Assembly: GCF_002127325.2 (NCBI RefSeq) | Contig: NC_035449.2 | Location: 147,166,931 to 147,230,930, forward strand | Direction of reading: 5' to 3' | DNA from: Helianthus annuus | Taxonomy: Eukaryota > Streptophyta > Magnoliopsida > Asterales > Asteraceae | DNA: 64,000 nucleotides | Position numbers and translations under genes: made by a program | Notes under the pieces: model-generated | Seen by the model: only the letters and a program-made list of their open reading frames with translations | Database searches by the model: none | Told to the model about the DNA's origin: nothing | Part shown: positions 23,621-33,571 of the stretch, piece after piece | Layout: every line of letters begins with the position of its first letter | Position numbering within the stretch: the stretch's first letter is position 1

Positions 23621-25615
23621 TGTGACAACCCGAGTTTTCAAGGTCTCTATTCGACTTAACCTTGTACTCATTTGCAAAGTGTGTTTTATATATATGGTGT
23701 GCATCATATTTGAGTGTATGTTAGTAGTGTGTTTTGTGTTAAATTGTGTCTTATAATTAATTATGTAACCTTGGCTGAACACACCCCTACCCTCACGAAA
23801 TCACCCCAGCCGAAATACCCCACCTGAAAACACCCCTTGTGGTGAAAACACTGTAGTGTTTTCATCCACTAGGGGGCCAACGAAAACAAGAGTGGGCTTC
23901 GGCCCAGTAATGATTAAATAAAGGAACTGTTTTAACTCGCGCACGAAATCGATAACTGACAAAACCCTAACCTCCTCTCACATTCTCTCTCTCCCTACCC
24001 TTTGAACCTGACGACAAACTTGTGTTCCTCGTAATCTCAAGATCAGTCAAGTTATTGTCTTACTCGTCGCGGTTAGTGTCTACAAACCGTGTGTGCCTGT
24101 TAATGAATGATCTGCTGATTGATTTATGATCTTGGTCTCACAAAGATTTGGTAGTTTATATGTTACATATCAATGATATGATTAAATGATTTCGTCGATG
24201 ACTGATCATGCAACTGTAAGTGATGTTTAGGGTTACTGTATTGCGTAACTGATGTGTGTTGGTGAGGATGTAACCGACAAAATCAAGAGCAGCAGATGAA
24301 ATCATGAGGACCAGGCGAAAACACCCAATGTTTACGTCCAACATTAAACCCGATGAAATCACTGGGGATATCGTCGCCTGAGTGATTTCGCCAATAAGTG
24401 TTTTCGCTCGAAATGATTTTCGGCACAAGTGTTTTCCCCGCAAAAGGGGTCTTCGCCTATAAGTGTTTTCGCCATACATGTGATTTCGTCCAGTGTCTGT
24501 CACACTAGTTCTGTTAGTTTAACTCTGTCAAGTTGTTAATGCTGTTAAGTTTATTAACTCCTGTTAAGTCCATAACTCTGGTTAGTCTATTAACTGAGTT
24601 AAGTTATTAACTCTATTAACTTTATTAACTCCGTTAAGTGAATCATTACGAACCAGAACTGACTAAATATATGTACATACTTTAGGACTTGACTGATTAC
24701 TTGTGAGCACATAGTTTAGCATACCGAGCAAACCAAGGTGAGTTCACACTTTCTACAAGGCATGGGATTCCCGAGGGTTGGGAATGGGTTAAAGAACTAA
24801 AACGGAAAACCTACATATCCTCCTTGGGTAGGATATGTACGGCCATCCTCCTTGGGTAGGATGCCACTATAAATCCTACGTATTCTCCTTGGGTAGAACT
24901 ACGTACGTTCGTCCTCCTTGGGTAGGACAACAACCTTAAACTTACTAGACAAAACTCTATCATGAAGTCCCTCACTTTATATCGACTTAATCGCTGAGGC
25001 CGATGGCGAGCGGGTCATTAGTTAATAGCGCTATTAGGTTTGACAAACCTCATACCGTGTCGTTTGAACGGGCGTGTACTAATGGATCATGGCAAACTGT
25101 CAATGGTGATAGACATTGACGTAGGGCACAACTATTGTTCGTTAGTGGTCGATATGGTAACGGTCTAGTGGTTCACATGGGAAGCCCCCACTGATTATGG
25201 TTTGGGAAACAAAAGAACTGGTTAACTCGTGGTATACGAAACAACTCATGATTTCAAAACAAACTGGTAAAACTAAACAACCAACTGTGAACTCGCTCAA
25301 CTTTGTTGTTGACTCGTTGTTACATGCCTTGCAGGTCGTTAGGTACTCATCGAGCTTGCACGGGGAGGCGTGGTCGTTGTGGGACATGGCTTGTCATATA
25401 CCATGTCAAACATTTGATACATTTGAACTTTTATTTTGGTTTTAACATTATGCTTCCGCTGATTACTTAAACTATGTTTTGTTTGGACACCAATTATATT
25501 GTGTTAGGGTTTTACATTTATTTATACGCTATGTTCAATATGATTGGTGGCTTGATCCTGGTCAGTCACGCCTCCAAGCGGTGATACTCCGCATGTGGAC
25601 TTTGGGGGTGTGACA
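23621..25615 (+). repeat. 5' LTR of element E, 1995 bp with internal deletions
   Basis: Compared with the 3' LTR it lacks about 140 bp after GCGGTTAGTG (near 24080) and about 250 bp after CTCCGTTAAGT (near 24640). It contains GGCCCA, AAACCCTAA and a CTCTCTCTCCC tract (about 23903-24000), GTGTTTTCGCC palindrome clusters (23800-23880 and 24310-24490), repeats of CCTCCTTGGGTAGGA (24815-24930), donor-like AAG/GTGAGT (GT at 24738), acceptor-like TTGCAG/GT (G at 25334), and ATGCTTCCGCTG at about 25450. Confidence 0.93.
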
Positions 25616-25618
25616 GAT

Positions 25619-25631
25619 TGGTATCAGTGCC
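25619..25631 (+). promoter_or_regulatory. Primer binding site of element E (tRNA-iMet, one mismatch)
   Basis: TGGTATCAGTGCC lies 3 nt after the LTR. Relatives and the tRNA complement have AGAGCC in place of AGTGCC, so the site carries a point change. Confidence 0.9.
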
Positions 25632-25926
25632 ATTGGTTATAGTGAACTTGGTTTTAAAAAGGGGGAAAAGCTTTTTGGTAAAACCAGACTATAACCCGTA
25701 CAATGCTCAACGATCCACAACGACGCTTCGCTCCACGTGCAAGGCTCAACACTATAGGTGATATGGTTTATGTTTATTGCCTACTTGCTAGTTACATAGA
25801 ACTTTGCTCATGGTATGCTTAGATGAACGTAACAACTATTGTTTGAAAACACATGTGTGCTTACTCTCTTCTGTCATCGCACTTTCGCGAACATCTCTCA
25901 CTCATCTTTCCTTTGATATGAAGATC
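25632..25926 (+). other. Untranslated leader of element E
   Basis: About 300 nt between the primer binding site and the gag ATG, with no gene. Confidence 0.6.
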
Positions 25927-26792
25927 ATGAGTGGACGCGTTAACCTAACTCAAGCCCAGCTAACGGCTCTAATCAATGAACAAGTCACTGCAGCACTCGC
26001 AGCCGCTCAGGCAGGAGGTATAACCTGCCATTGCAACTTACTCTAGGATCTTTAGATCCTACTCACGTAAACCAACACTTGTGTTTAACTTTGTCTCTTC
26101 TTACACACACGACAGGTCAACATGCTCAGCCTCCTGCATGTACCTTCAAAACTTTTATGGACTGTCGACCTACTACTTTCAATGGCACTGAAGGAGTGGT
26201 AGGCCTCCTCCACTGGTTCGAGAAGCTCGAGTCTGTTTTCGAGATGTGTGAATGCCCTGAGGCTCGCAGGGTGAAGTATGCTACTGGTACTCTTGAGGGT
26301 ATAGCGCTCACGTGGTGGAACGCTCAGGTTCAAATGCTTGGGATTGTTGCTGCTAATGCCACCCCACGGAATGACTTCAAGGACTTGATCAAAGAGGAAT
26401 ATTGCAACCGTGATGACATCCACAAGCTGGAAGTAGAGTTTTTCAACTTAAAGATGACGGGGTCAGAAATCGAAGCATATACGAAAAGGTCAAATGAACT
26501 GGCTATTCTGTGTCCTACTATGGTGGATCCTCCCATCAAGCGAATCGAGTTGTACCTTAAAGGCTTGGTGCCAGAAATTCAGAGTCACGTGACCTCAGCT
26601 AATCTTGGCACTATCCAGCAAGTTATTCGTTTGGCTCATCGTCTCACTGATCAGGCAGTCGAGCAGAACAGGCTGCCCAAGCGTATTGGTACTACTGCTA
26701 CAGTTACTACTTCTGATGCCCCCAGCGACAACAAGCGCAAATGGGATGGAATCTCAAGCAAGGGTTCGACATCAGCTCAGTCTCTATCTTAG
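25927..26792 (+). pseudogene. gag: gag of element E, two exons, ending at a premature TAG
   Basis: Exon 1 (25927-26017) encodes MSGRVNLTQAQLTALINEQVTAALAAAQAG. A GT...AG intron of 98 nt (26018-26115) interrupts a Gly codon in phase 1. Exon 2 continues in frame with [16 protein letters not shown] and the gag core ([39 protein letters not shown]). TAG at 26790-26792 stands where relatives have CAG. Beyond it the same frame encodes Cys/His motifs (CNRCNRHHSGQC..., CLRCNKFGHEAKDC). The last Cys of the following knuckle is changed to Tyr (CFQCGAEGHFKRNY). Confidence 0.9.
26018..26115 (+). other. Putative spliceosomal intron in gag of element E
   Basis: Begins GTATAA, ends CACGACAG, 98 nt, with stop codons inside. 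Removal joins GCA GGA G to GT CAA CAT in frame. Element F has an 87 nt intron at the same codon and phase. This is inferred from sequence only; no transcript is seen. Confidence 0.65.
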
Positions 26793-29700
26793 CAGCGAAA
26801 GACTGATGACTACCAGAGTCCTGGTCAGCAATCTTCTGGTAGTCAAGGGCAGGGTGGATACAGGGGAAACCACCCCAAGTGTAACCGATGCAACAGGCAT
26901 CACAGTGGGCAGTGCAACAAGGGTCATTGTCTGAGGTGTAACAAGTTTGGTCATGAAGCAAAGGATTGCAGGGGCACACGACCGGTGAATCAGAATCGTC
27001 AACAGCAACAGCAGGCTCCACAAAATCAGCCGCAGCAACAGCAGGGTAACAGGGGATGCTTTCAGTGTGGTGCTGAAGGTCACTTCAAGAGAAACTACCC
27101 CCAGTTGAACCAGAATCAGAATAACAACAACAATCAGGGAAACGGAAACAACAATGGGGGTAACAACAGGGGAAACAATGGAAATAATGGTGCCCGGGGC
27201 CGTGCGTTCGTGATTGGGCAGGGTGATGCAAGGAATGATCATAACGTGGTGATGGGTAAGTTTCTTCTCGACGACTTCTATGTTACTGTTTTATTTGATT
27301 TGGGTGCAGATACTAGCTATGTGTCCCTAAAAGTTAGTCAGTTGCTTAAGCGCACACCAACACCTTTGAGCACCAAGCATGTCGTACAGTTAGCAAATGG
27401 TAAAAGTTTATAGGCCACACATGTAGTTAAGGGTTGTAATCTTATCTTAGCTGGTCAAACCTTTTCTATCGACCTCATTCCTATCGTTTTGGGTAGTTTC
27501 GACATTGTTATTCGTATGGATTGGTTATCGCAACATCAAGCAGAGATCCTTTGCAAGGAGAAGATCGTCCGCATTCCTCGTTCTGGTGAAGAACCTTTAG
27601 TGATTCATGGCGACAAGAGTGGTGCCGTTGTGGACATCATTTCTTTTCTCAAGGCCCAGAAGTGTTTGCGTAAGGGCCACACTGCTATTTTAGCCCTCGT
27701 TACTGACGCATCAACGAAAGAGAAGAAAATAGAGGATATTCCAGTAGTACGCAACTTCCCTCAAGTGTTTCCTGAGGATTTACCTGGTCTTCCGCCTCAT
27801 CGTCAGCTTGAATTTCAAATCGAGCTAGCTCCTGGAGCAGCGCCAATAGCTCGAGCACCTTATCGTTTAGCTCCATCAGAACTTGAAGAACTGTCCACGC
27901 AACTACAAGAGCTCTTGGATAAGGGTTTTATTCGTCCTAGCTCTTCGCCTTGGGGAGCTCCAGTATTATTTGTGAAGAAGAAAGATGGTACCTTCAGGAT
28001 GTGTATCGACTACCGCGTACTCAACAAGGTGACTGTGAAGAATCGCTATCCTCTTCCATGCATCGATGACTTATTCGATCAGCTGCAAGGGTCGAGCTAC
28101 TACTCAAAGATCGACCTGAGGTCAGGCTACCATCAACTGAGAGTTCGAGACGAGGATATCTCTAAGACAGCATTCAGGACTCGTTATGGGCATTATGAAT
28201 TCCTGGTTATGCCTTTTGGATTAACGAACACGCCTACAGTCTTCATGGATCTTATGAACAGAGTGTGCAAGCCCTACCTGGATAAGTTTGTTATTGTATT
28301 CATCGACGACATCCTGATCTATTCTAAGAGTCAGGAGGAACACGAGTACCATCTACGGCTTATTCTGGAACTCCTCCGAACAGAACAGTTGTACGCTAAG
28401 TTTTCGAAATGCGATTTTTGCCTTCGTGAAGTCCACTTTCTAGGCCATGTGGTAAACAAGGATGGGAGTCATGTTGATCCATCCAAGGTAGACTCGATCA
28501 AGAACTGACCTGCACCACGTACACCAACGGAAATCCGCCAATTTTTGGGTTTGGCGGGCTACTACAGAAGGTTCATCAAGGATTTCTCCAAGATTGCGCA
28601 ACCTCTCACCTCACTAACTCAGAAAGGTGTCACCTATCGTTGGGGTGATGCACAGGAATCTGCATTTCAGCACCTAAAGGATAGACTTTGTAGCGCACCG
28701 ATTCTTTCATTGCCTGAAGGCATAGACGATTTTGTGGTTTATTGCGACGCGTCAATTCAGGGTCTTGGTTGCGTATTGATGCAACGGGATAAAGTCATTG
28801 CTTATGCATCGCGCCAACTTAAAGTTCACGAAAGGAATTATACTACACACGATCTGGAGCTGGGAACTGTTGTTTTTGCACTCAAGATATGGAGACATTA
28901 CCTGTACGGTACCAAGTGCACTATTTACACCGATCACAGGAGTCTCAAGCATATCTTCAAACAGAAGGAACTAAACATGCGACAACATCGATGAGTCGAG
29001 CTATTGAATGATTACAAATGCGCGATCAAGTACCATCCGGGAAAAGCCAATGTTGTGGCTGACGTCCTCAGTCGGAAGGACACTACACCTAAACACGTGT
29101 GTGCGTTACAACTCACCATTCAATCTAGTCTTCCTGCTCAGATACGAGATGCTCAAGTTGAAGCATTGAAAGCAGAGAACGTCAGGGCGGAGTCCCTACG
29201 TGGATCAAGGAAACGATTAGAACAAAAGGAAGACGACGCTTACTACGTTATAGGGCGCATCTGGGTTCCACTTTTTGGAAATTTACGCGAACTGGTGATG
29301 GATGAAGCCCATAAGTCTCGTTACTCAGTACATCCTGGTTTGGATAAGATGTACCACGACATAAAGACTACATATTGGTGGCCTAGTATGAAAGCACACA
29401 TAGCAGCTTACGTCAGCAAATGTTTGACTTGTGCGAGAGTCAAGACCAAATATCAGAAACCATCGGGCCTACTTCAACAACCAAAGATACCACAATGGAA
29501 TGGGAGCAAATTTCCATGGATTTCGTTACAGGCCTGCCTAGATCTCAACGTGGAAATGACACTATTTGGGTTATAGTGGATCGATTGACTAAGTCTGCAC
29601 ACTTTTTGGCCATCAAAGAAACAGACAAGTTTTCTACTTTAGCAGACGTTTACTTAAAGGAGGTAGTTTCGAGGCACAGGGTGCCAACCTCTATTATTTC

Positions 29701-30658
29701 CGATCGTGATGCGCGCTTTACTTCTGAACTATGGCAAGCAATGCACAAGTCCTTTGGCTCACGTTTAGACATGAGCACCGCTTATCATCCACAAACGGAT
29801 GGGCAGTCTGAACGCACCATCCAAACCCTTGAAGACATGCTTAGGGCATGTGTGATCGATTTTGGCAACGGCTGGGAAAAACATATGCCGTTAGTGGAAT
29901 TTTCGTATAGTAACAGCTACCAGGCCGCTCCATTTGAGGCATTGTATGGGCGTAAATGCCGATCACCTCTTTGTTGGGCAGAGGTGGGTGATAGTCAGAT
30001 CACGGGTCCAGAACTTGTAGTAGACACAACGGAAAGGATTGCACAGATACGACAACGAGTGGCGGCAGCTCGTGACAGTCAGAAAAGCTACGCTGATAAG
30101 CGCAGGAAACCACTCGAGTTCCAGGTTGGGGATCGAGTGCTACTCAAAGTCTCACCTTGGAAAGGTGTAGTTCGTTTTGGAAAATGAAGCAAACTTAACC
30201 CGCGATACGTTGGACCTTTCGAAATCATAGAGAAAATAGGCAAAGTGGCCTACAAACTGAACCTACCCGCAGAACTCAGTGGAGTTGACAACGTATTTCA
30301 CGTGTCAAATCTGAAGAAGTGTCTGTCAGATGAGACCCTCGTAGTTCCTTTGAAGGAGCTCACTATCGATGATCAGTTGCGATTCGTCGAGGAACCAGTT
30401 GAAATCATGGACCGAGACGTTAAGGTTCTCAAGCACACCAGAATACCTCTTGTTCGAGTTCGTTGGAACTCCCGTCGTGGCCTAGAGTTCACCTGGGAAC
30501 GAGAAGACCAAATGAAACTCAAGTATCCCCATTTGTTCGGGAACAGTGCAACCACTACTGAGGCTGAAGCTACTACGGAATTTCGGGACGAAATTCCAAA
30601 CCAACGGGGGGATGATGTGACACCCCAGGAAAACCAGGAAACAACACAGCACAACTAG
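26793..30658 (+). pseudogene. pol: gag end and pol of element E (protease, RT, RNase H, integrase), broken
   Basis: One frame runs from gag into pol, as in F. Defects read directly: the protease active site is LFDLGAD instead of D-S/T-G; TAG 27411-27413 (relatives GAG); TGA 28506-28508 and TGA 28992-28994 (relatives TGG); a one-base deletion near 29501 (CAATGGAATGGGAG), after which the frame moves on; a 12 nt in-frame loss near 29922 (NSYQAAPF where relatives have [12 protein letters not shown]); and TGA 30185-30187 (relatives CGA). RT keeps [10 protein letters not shown], RNase H YCDAS, and integrase [15 protein letters not shown] and GQSERT. The C-terminus [17 protein letters not shown] is chromodomain-like. 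Not functional as it stands. Confidence 0.93.
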
Positions 30659-30716
30659 CTTCCTCAATAACCACGTGCTAAATTTCGGGACGAAATTTCT
30701 TTCAAGTTGGAGATAA
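30578..30716 (+). promoter_or_regulatory. Two hairpin/polypurine modules of element E
   Basis: Module 1, inside the pol C-terminus: GAATTTCG/CGAAATTC (30578-30596), 19 nt with ACGGGGGGATGA, then TGTGACACCCC (30616), which looks like an LTR start but is not used. Module 2: AAATTTCG/CGAAATTT (30680-30698), 18 nt, then the real LTR start TGTGACAACCC (30717). The TSD proves module 2 is the border in E. Element F uses the equivalent of module 1. Confidence 0.8.
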
Positions 30717-33069
30717 TGTGACAACCCGAGTTTTCAAGGTCTCTATTCGACTTAACCTTGTACTCATTTGCAAAGTGTGTTTTATATATATGGTGTGCAT
30801 CATATTTGAGTGTATGTTAGTAGTGTGTTTTGTGTTAAATTGTGTCTTATAATTAATTATGTAACCTTGGCTGAACACACCCCTACCCTCACGAAATCAC
30901 CCCAGCCGAAATACCCCACCCGAAAACACCCCTTGTGGTGAAAACACTGTAGTGTTTTCGTCCACTAGGGGGCCAACGAAAACAAGAGTGGGCTTCAGCC
31001 CAGTAACGATTAAATAAAGGAATTGTTTTAACTCGTGCACGAAATCGATAACTGACAAAACCCTAACCACCTCTCACATTCTCTCTCTCCCTACCCTTTG
31101 AACCTGACGGCAAACTTGTGTTCCCCGGATCCTCAAGATCAGTCAAGTTATTGTCTTGCTCGTCGCGGTTAGTGTTATTCTTTAACTGATTGTTTGATTA
31201 GATCAATTGTATGAACGACTTGTTTATTATCATAACTGTGATTGTTTTATGAACGTAAGACTGGATGATCGTTATATATATTGTCTACAAACTGTCATGT
31301 ATATTGGATGATATGATCGATCGTGTGTGCCTGTTAATGAATGATCTGCTGATTGATTTATGATCTTGGTCTCACAATGATTTGGTAGTTTATATGTTAC
31401 ATATCAATGATTTGATTAAATGATTTCGTCGATGACTGATCATGCAACTGTAAGTGATGTTTAGGGTTACTGTATTGCGTAACTGATGTGTGTTGGTGAG
31501 GATGTAACCGACAAAATCAAGAGTAGTAGACGAGATCACGAGGACCAGGCGAAAACACCCAGTGTTTTCGTCCAACATTAAACCCGACGAAATCACTCGG
31601 GATTTCGTCGCCTGAGTGATTTCGCCAATAAGTGTTTTCGCTCGAAATTATTTTCGGCACAAGTGTTTTCGCCGCAAAAGGGGTCTTCGCCTATAAGTGT
31701 TTTCGCCATACATATGATTTCGTCCAGTGTCTGTCACACTAGTTCTGTTAGTTTAACTCTGTCAAGTTGTTAATGCTGTTAAGTTTATTAACTCCTCTTA
31801 AGTCCATAACTCTGGTTAGTCTATTAACTGAGTTAAGTTATTAACTCTATTAACTTTATTAACTCCGTTAAGTAGGTAACTCTACTAGTTTGTTAACTCT
31901 GTTAGTTAACTAACACTGTTAGTTTATTATTCTTGTTATGTGAAGCTTGTTATCTTTGCTAAATATATTAACTTTGTTAAGCCTGTTAACCCCATCAAGC
32001 ATGTTAATTGATTAACCATGTTAGAATTGACTAAGAACTCAGTTATATGGAGTATGATTGTATGAACATGAAATAACTGTTATGTGTTACTTGATGATGA
32101 TTGCATAAACACACTATGTGACATAAATTGCATGTGAATCATTACGAACCGGAACTAACTAAATATATGTACATACTTTAGGACTTGACTGATTACTTGT
32201 GAGCACATAGTTTAGCATACCGAGCAAACCAAGGTGAGTTCACACTTTCTACAAGGCATGGGATTCCCAAGGGTTGGGAATGGGTTAAAAACTAAAATGG
32301 AAAACCTCATATCCTCCTTGGGTAGGATATGTACGGCCATCCTCCTTGGGTAGGATGCCACTATAAATCCTGCGTATTCTCCTTGGGTAGAACTACGTAC
32401 GTTCGTCCTCCTTGGGTAGGACAACAACCTTAAACTTACTAGACAAAACTCTATCATGAAGTCCCTCACTTTATATCGACTTAATCGCCGAGGCCGATGG
32501 CGAGCGGGTCATTAGTTAATAGCGCTATTAGGTTTGACAAACCTCACACCGTGTCATTCGAACGGGCGTGTACTAATGGATCATGGCAAACTGTCAATGA
32601 TGATACACATTGACGTAGGGCACAACTATTGTTCGTCAGTGGTCGATATGGTAACGGTCTAGTGGTTCACATCGGAAGTCCCCACTGATTATGGTTATGG
32701 TTTGGGAAACAAAAGAACTGGTAAAACTAAACAACCAACTGTGAACTCGCTCAACTTTGTTGTTGACTCGTTGTTACATGCTTCGCAGGTCGTTAGGTAC
32801 TCATGGAGCTTGCACGGGGAGGCGTGGTCGTTGTGGGACATGGCTTGTCATATACCATGTCAAACATTTGATATATTTGAACTTTTATTTTGGTTTTAAC
32901 ATTATGCTTCCGCTGATTACTTAAACTACGTTTTGTTTGGGCACTAATTATATTGTGTTAGGGTTTTACATTTATTTATACGCTATGTTCAATATGATTG
33001 GTGGCTTGATCCTTGTTAGTCACGCCTCCAAGCGGTGATACTCCGCATGTGGATTTTGGGGGTGTGACA
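30717..33069 (+). repeat. 3' LTR of element E, 2353 bp
   Basis: Fuller copy of the E LTR, keeping the segments lost from the 5' copy (about 31167-31325 and 31874-32130). A run of GTTAACTCTGTTAAG-like repeats lies at 31740-32020. CCTCCTTGGGTAGGA repeats occur at about 32310-32425. Ends GGGGGTGTGACA followed by TSD AACAT. Confidence 0.95.
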
Positions 33070-33074
33070 AACAT

Positions 33075-33243
33075 CAACGACATTTTCAGCAAAATTAGGT
33101 CGCTAGGTTTCTTATGGTATAAAAATAGATCGATGAATAGGAATCTTACATGGGAGTCATGGTATAAATTTGTTGATATGTAAGTTGAGTTTTGCAGCTC
33201 GGTTTTTAAGTCGGTGTTTTTAATAAAGTTTTCCGTTAAAAAA
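33075..33243 (+). repeat. 3' end of the LINE with poly(A)
   Basis: Continues the LINE after the E insertion and ends in TTTCCGTT followed by seven A residues, then the target-site duplication. The antisense 90-codon frame at 32976-33248 crosses the E/LINE junction and is not a gene. Confidence 0.75.
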
Positions 33244-33258
33244 ATCAAGGAGACAAGG

Positions 33259-33566
33259 TTTTAACACGTAGAAAATCTTATATTGATGTGAAAAATTTTT
33301 ATATAAAATATCTTTTAATCTATAATATATAATCTTTATCTAATGACGTGTTTATTTTTATCTACTTCTTGATATAACTTTGAAAATAAAAAAAAAACAA
33401 AACAAAACTTAGTCATGTCTAATTTAATATACTATATTAGATAGAGATCTAGTTTCTTATAAATTTATATTGATGCATAGTTAAAAACAAACAAATCGTA
33501 AAGATATAACTATTCTTCCTATACTAATAAACGAATTTTTTTACGTGTGTCACTTCTTGGTGCTTT
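33259..33566. other. Unassigned AT-rich sequence
   Basis: Lies between the LINE target site and the solo LTR. AT-rich, with an A-run near 33390; no gene, repeat or terminus recognised. Confidence 0.5.
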
Positions 33567-33571
33567 CTCAA

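Larger units (their letters stand above)
23621..33069 (+). mobile_element. Ty3/gypsy element E, complete but degenerate
   Basis: Flanked by the 5 bp TSD AACAT (23616-23620 and 33070-33074). LTRs begin TGTGACAACCCGAG and end GGTGTGACA. The 5' LTR is 1995 bp and the 3' LTR 2353 bp; the difference is due to deletions in the 5' copy. The interior has a mutated primer binding site, gag with an intron, pol with five premature stops and a frameshift, and two hairpin/polypurine modules. Confidence 0.95.
22622..33258 (+). mobile_element. 5'-truncated LINE (L1-like), split by element E
   Basis: LINE pieces at 22637-23620 and 33075-33243 are bounded by a 15 bp TSD, ATCAAAGAGACAAGG (22622-22636) and ATCAAGGAGACAAGG (33244-33258), one mismatch. 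The right piece ends in a short poly(A) run just before the TSD, as expected of target-primed reverse transcription. Only the C-terminal RT and zinc-finger region is present. Element E sits inside it. Confidence 0.85.

Noticed and set aside
33240..33260. Treating 33244-33258 as an ordinary repeat of E
   Set aside because: It lies outside the AACAT TSD of E and matches the sequence left of the LINE, so it belongs to the LINE insertion.
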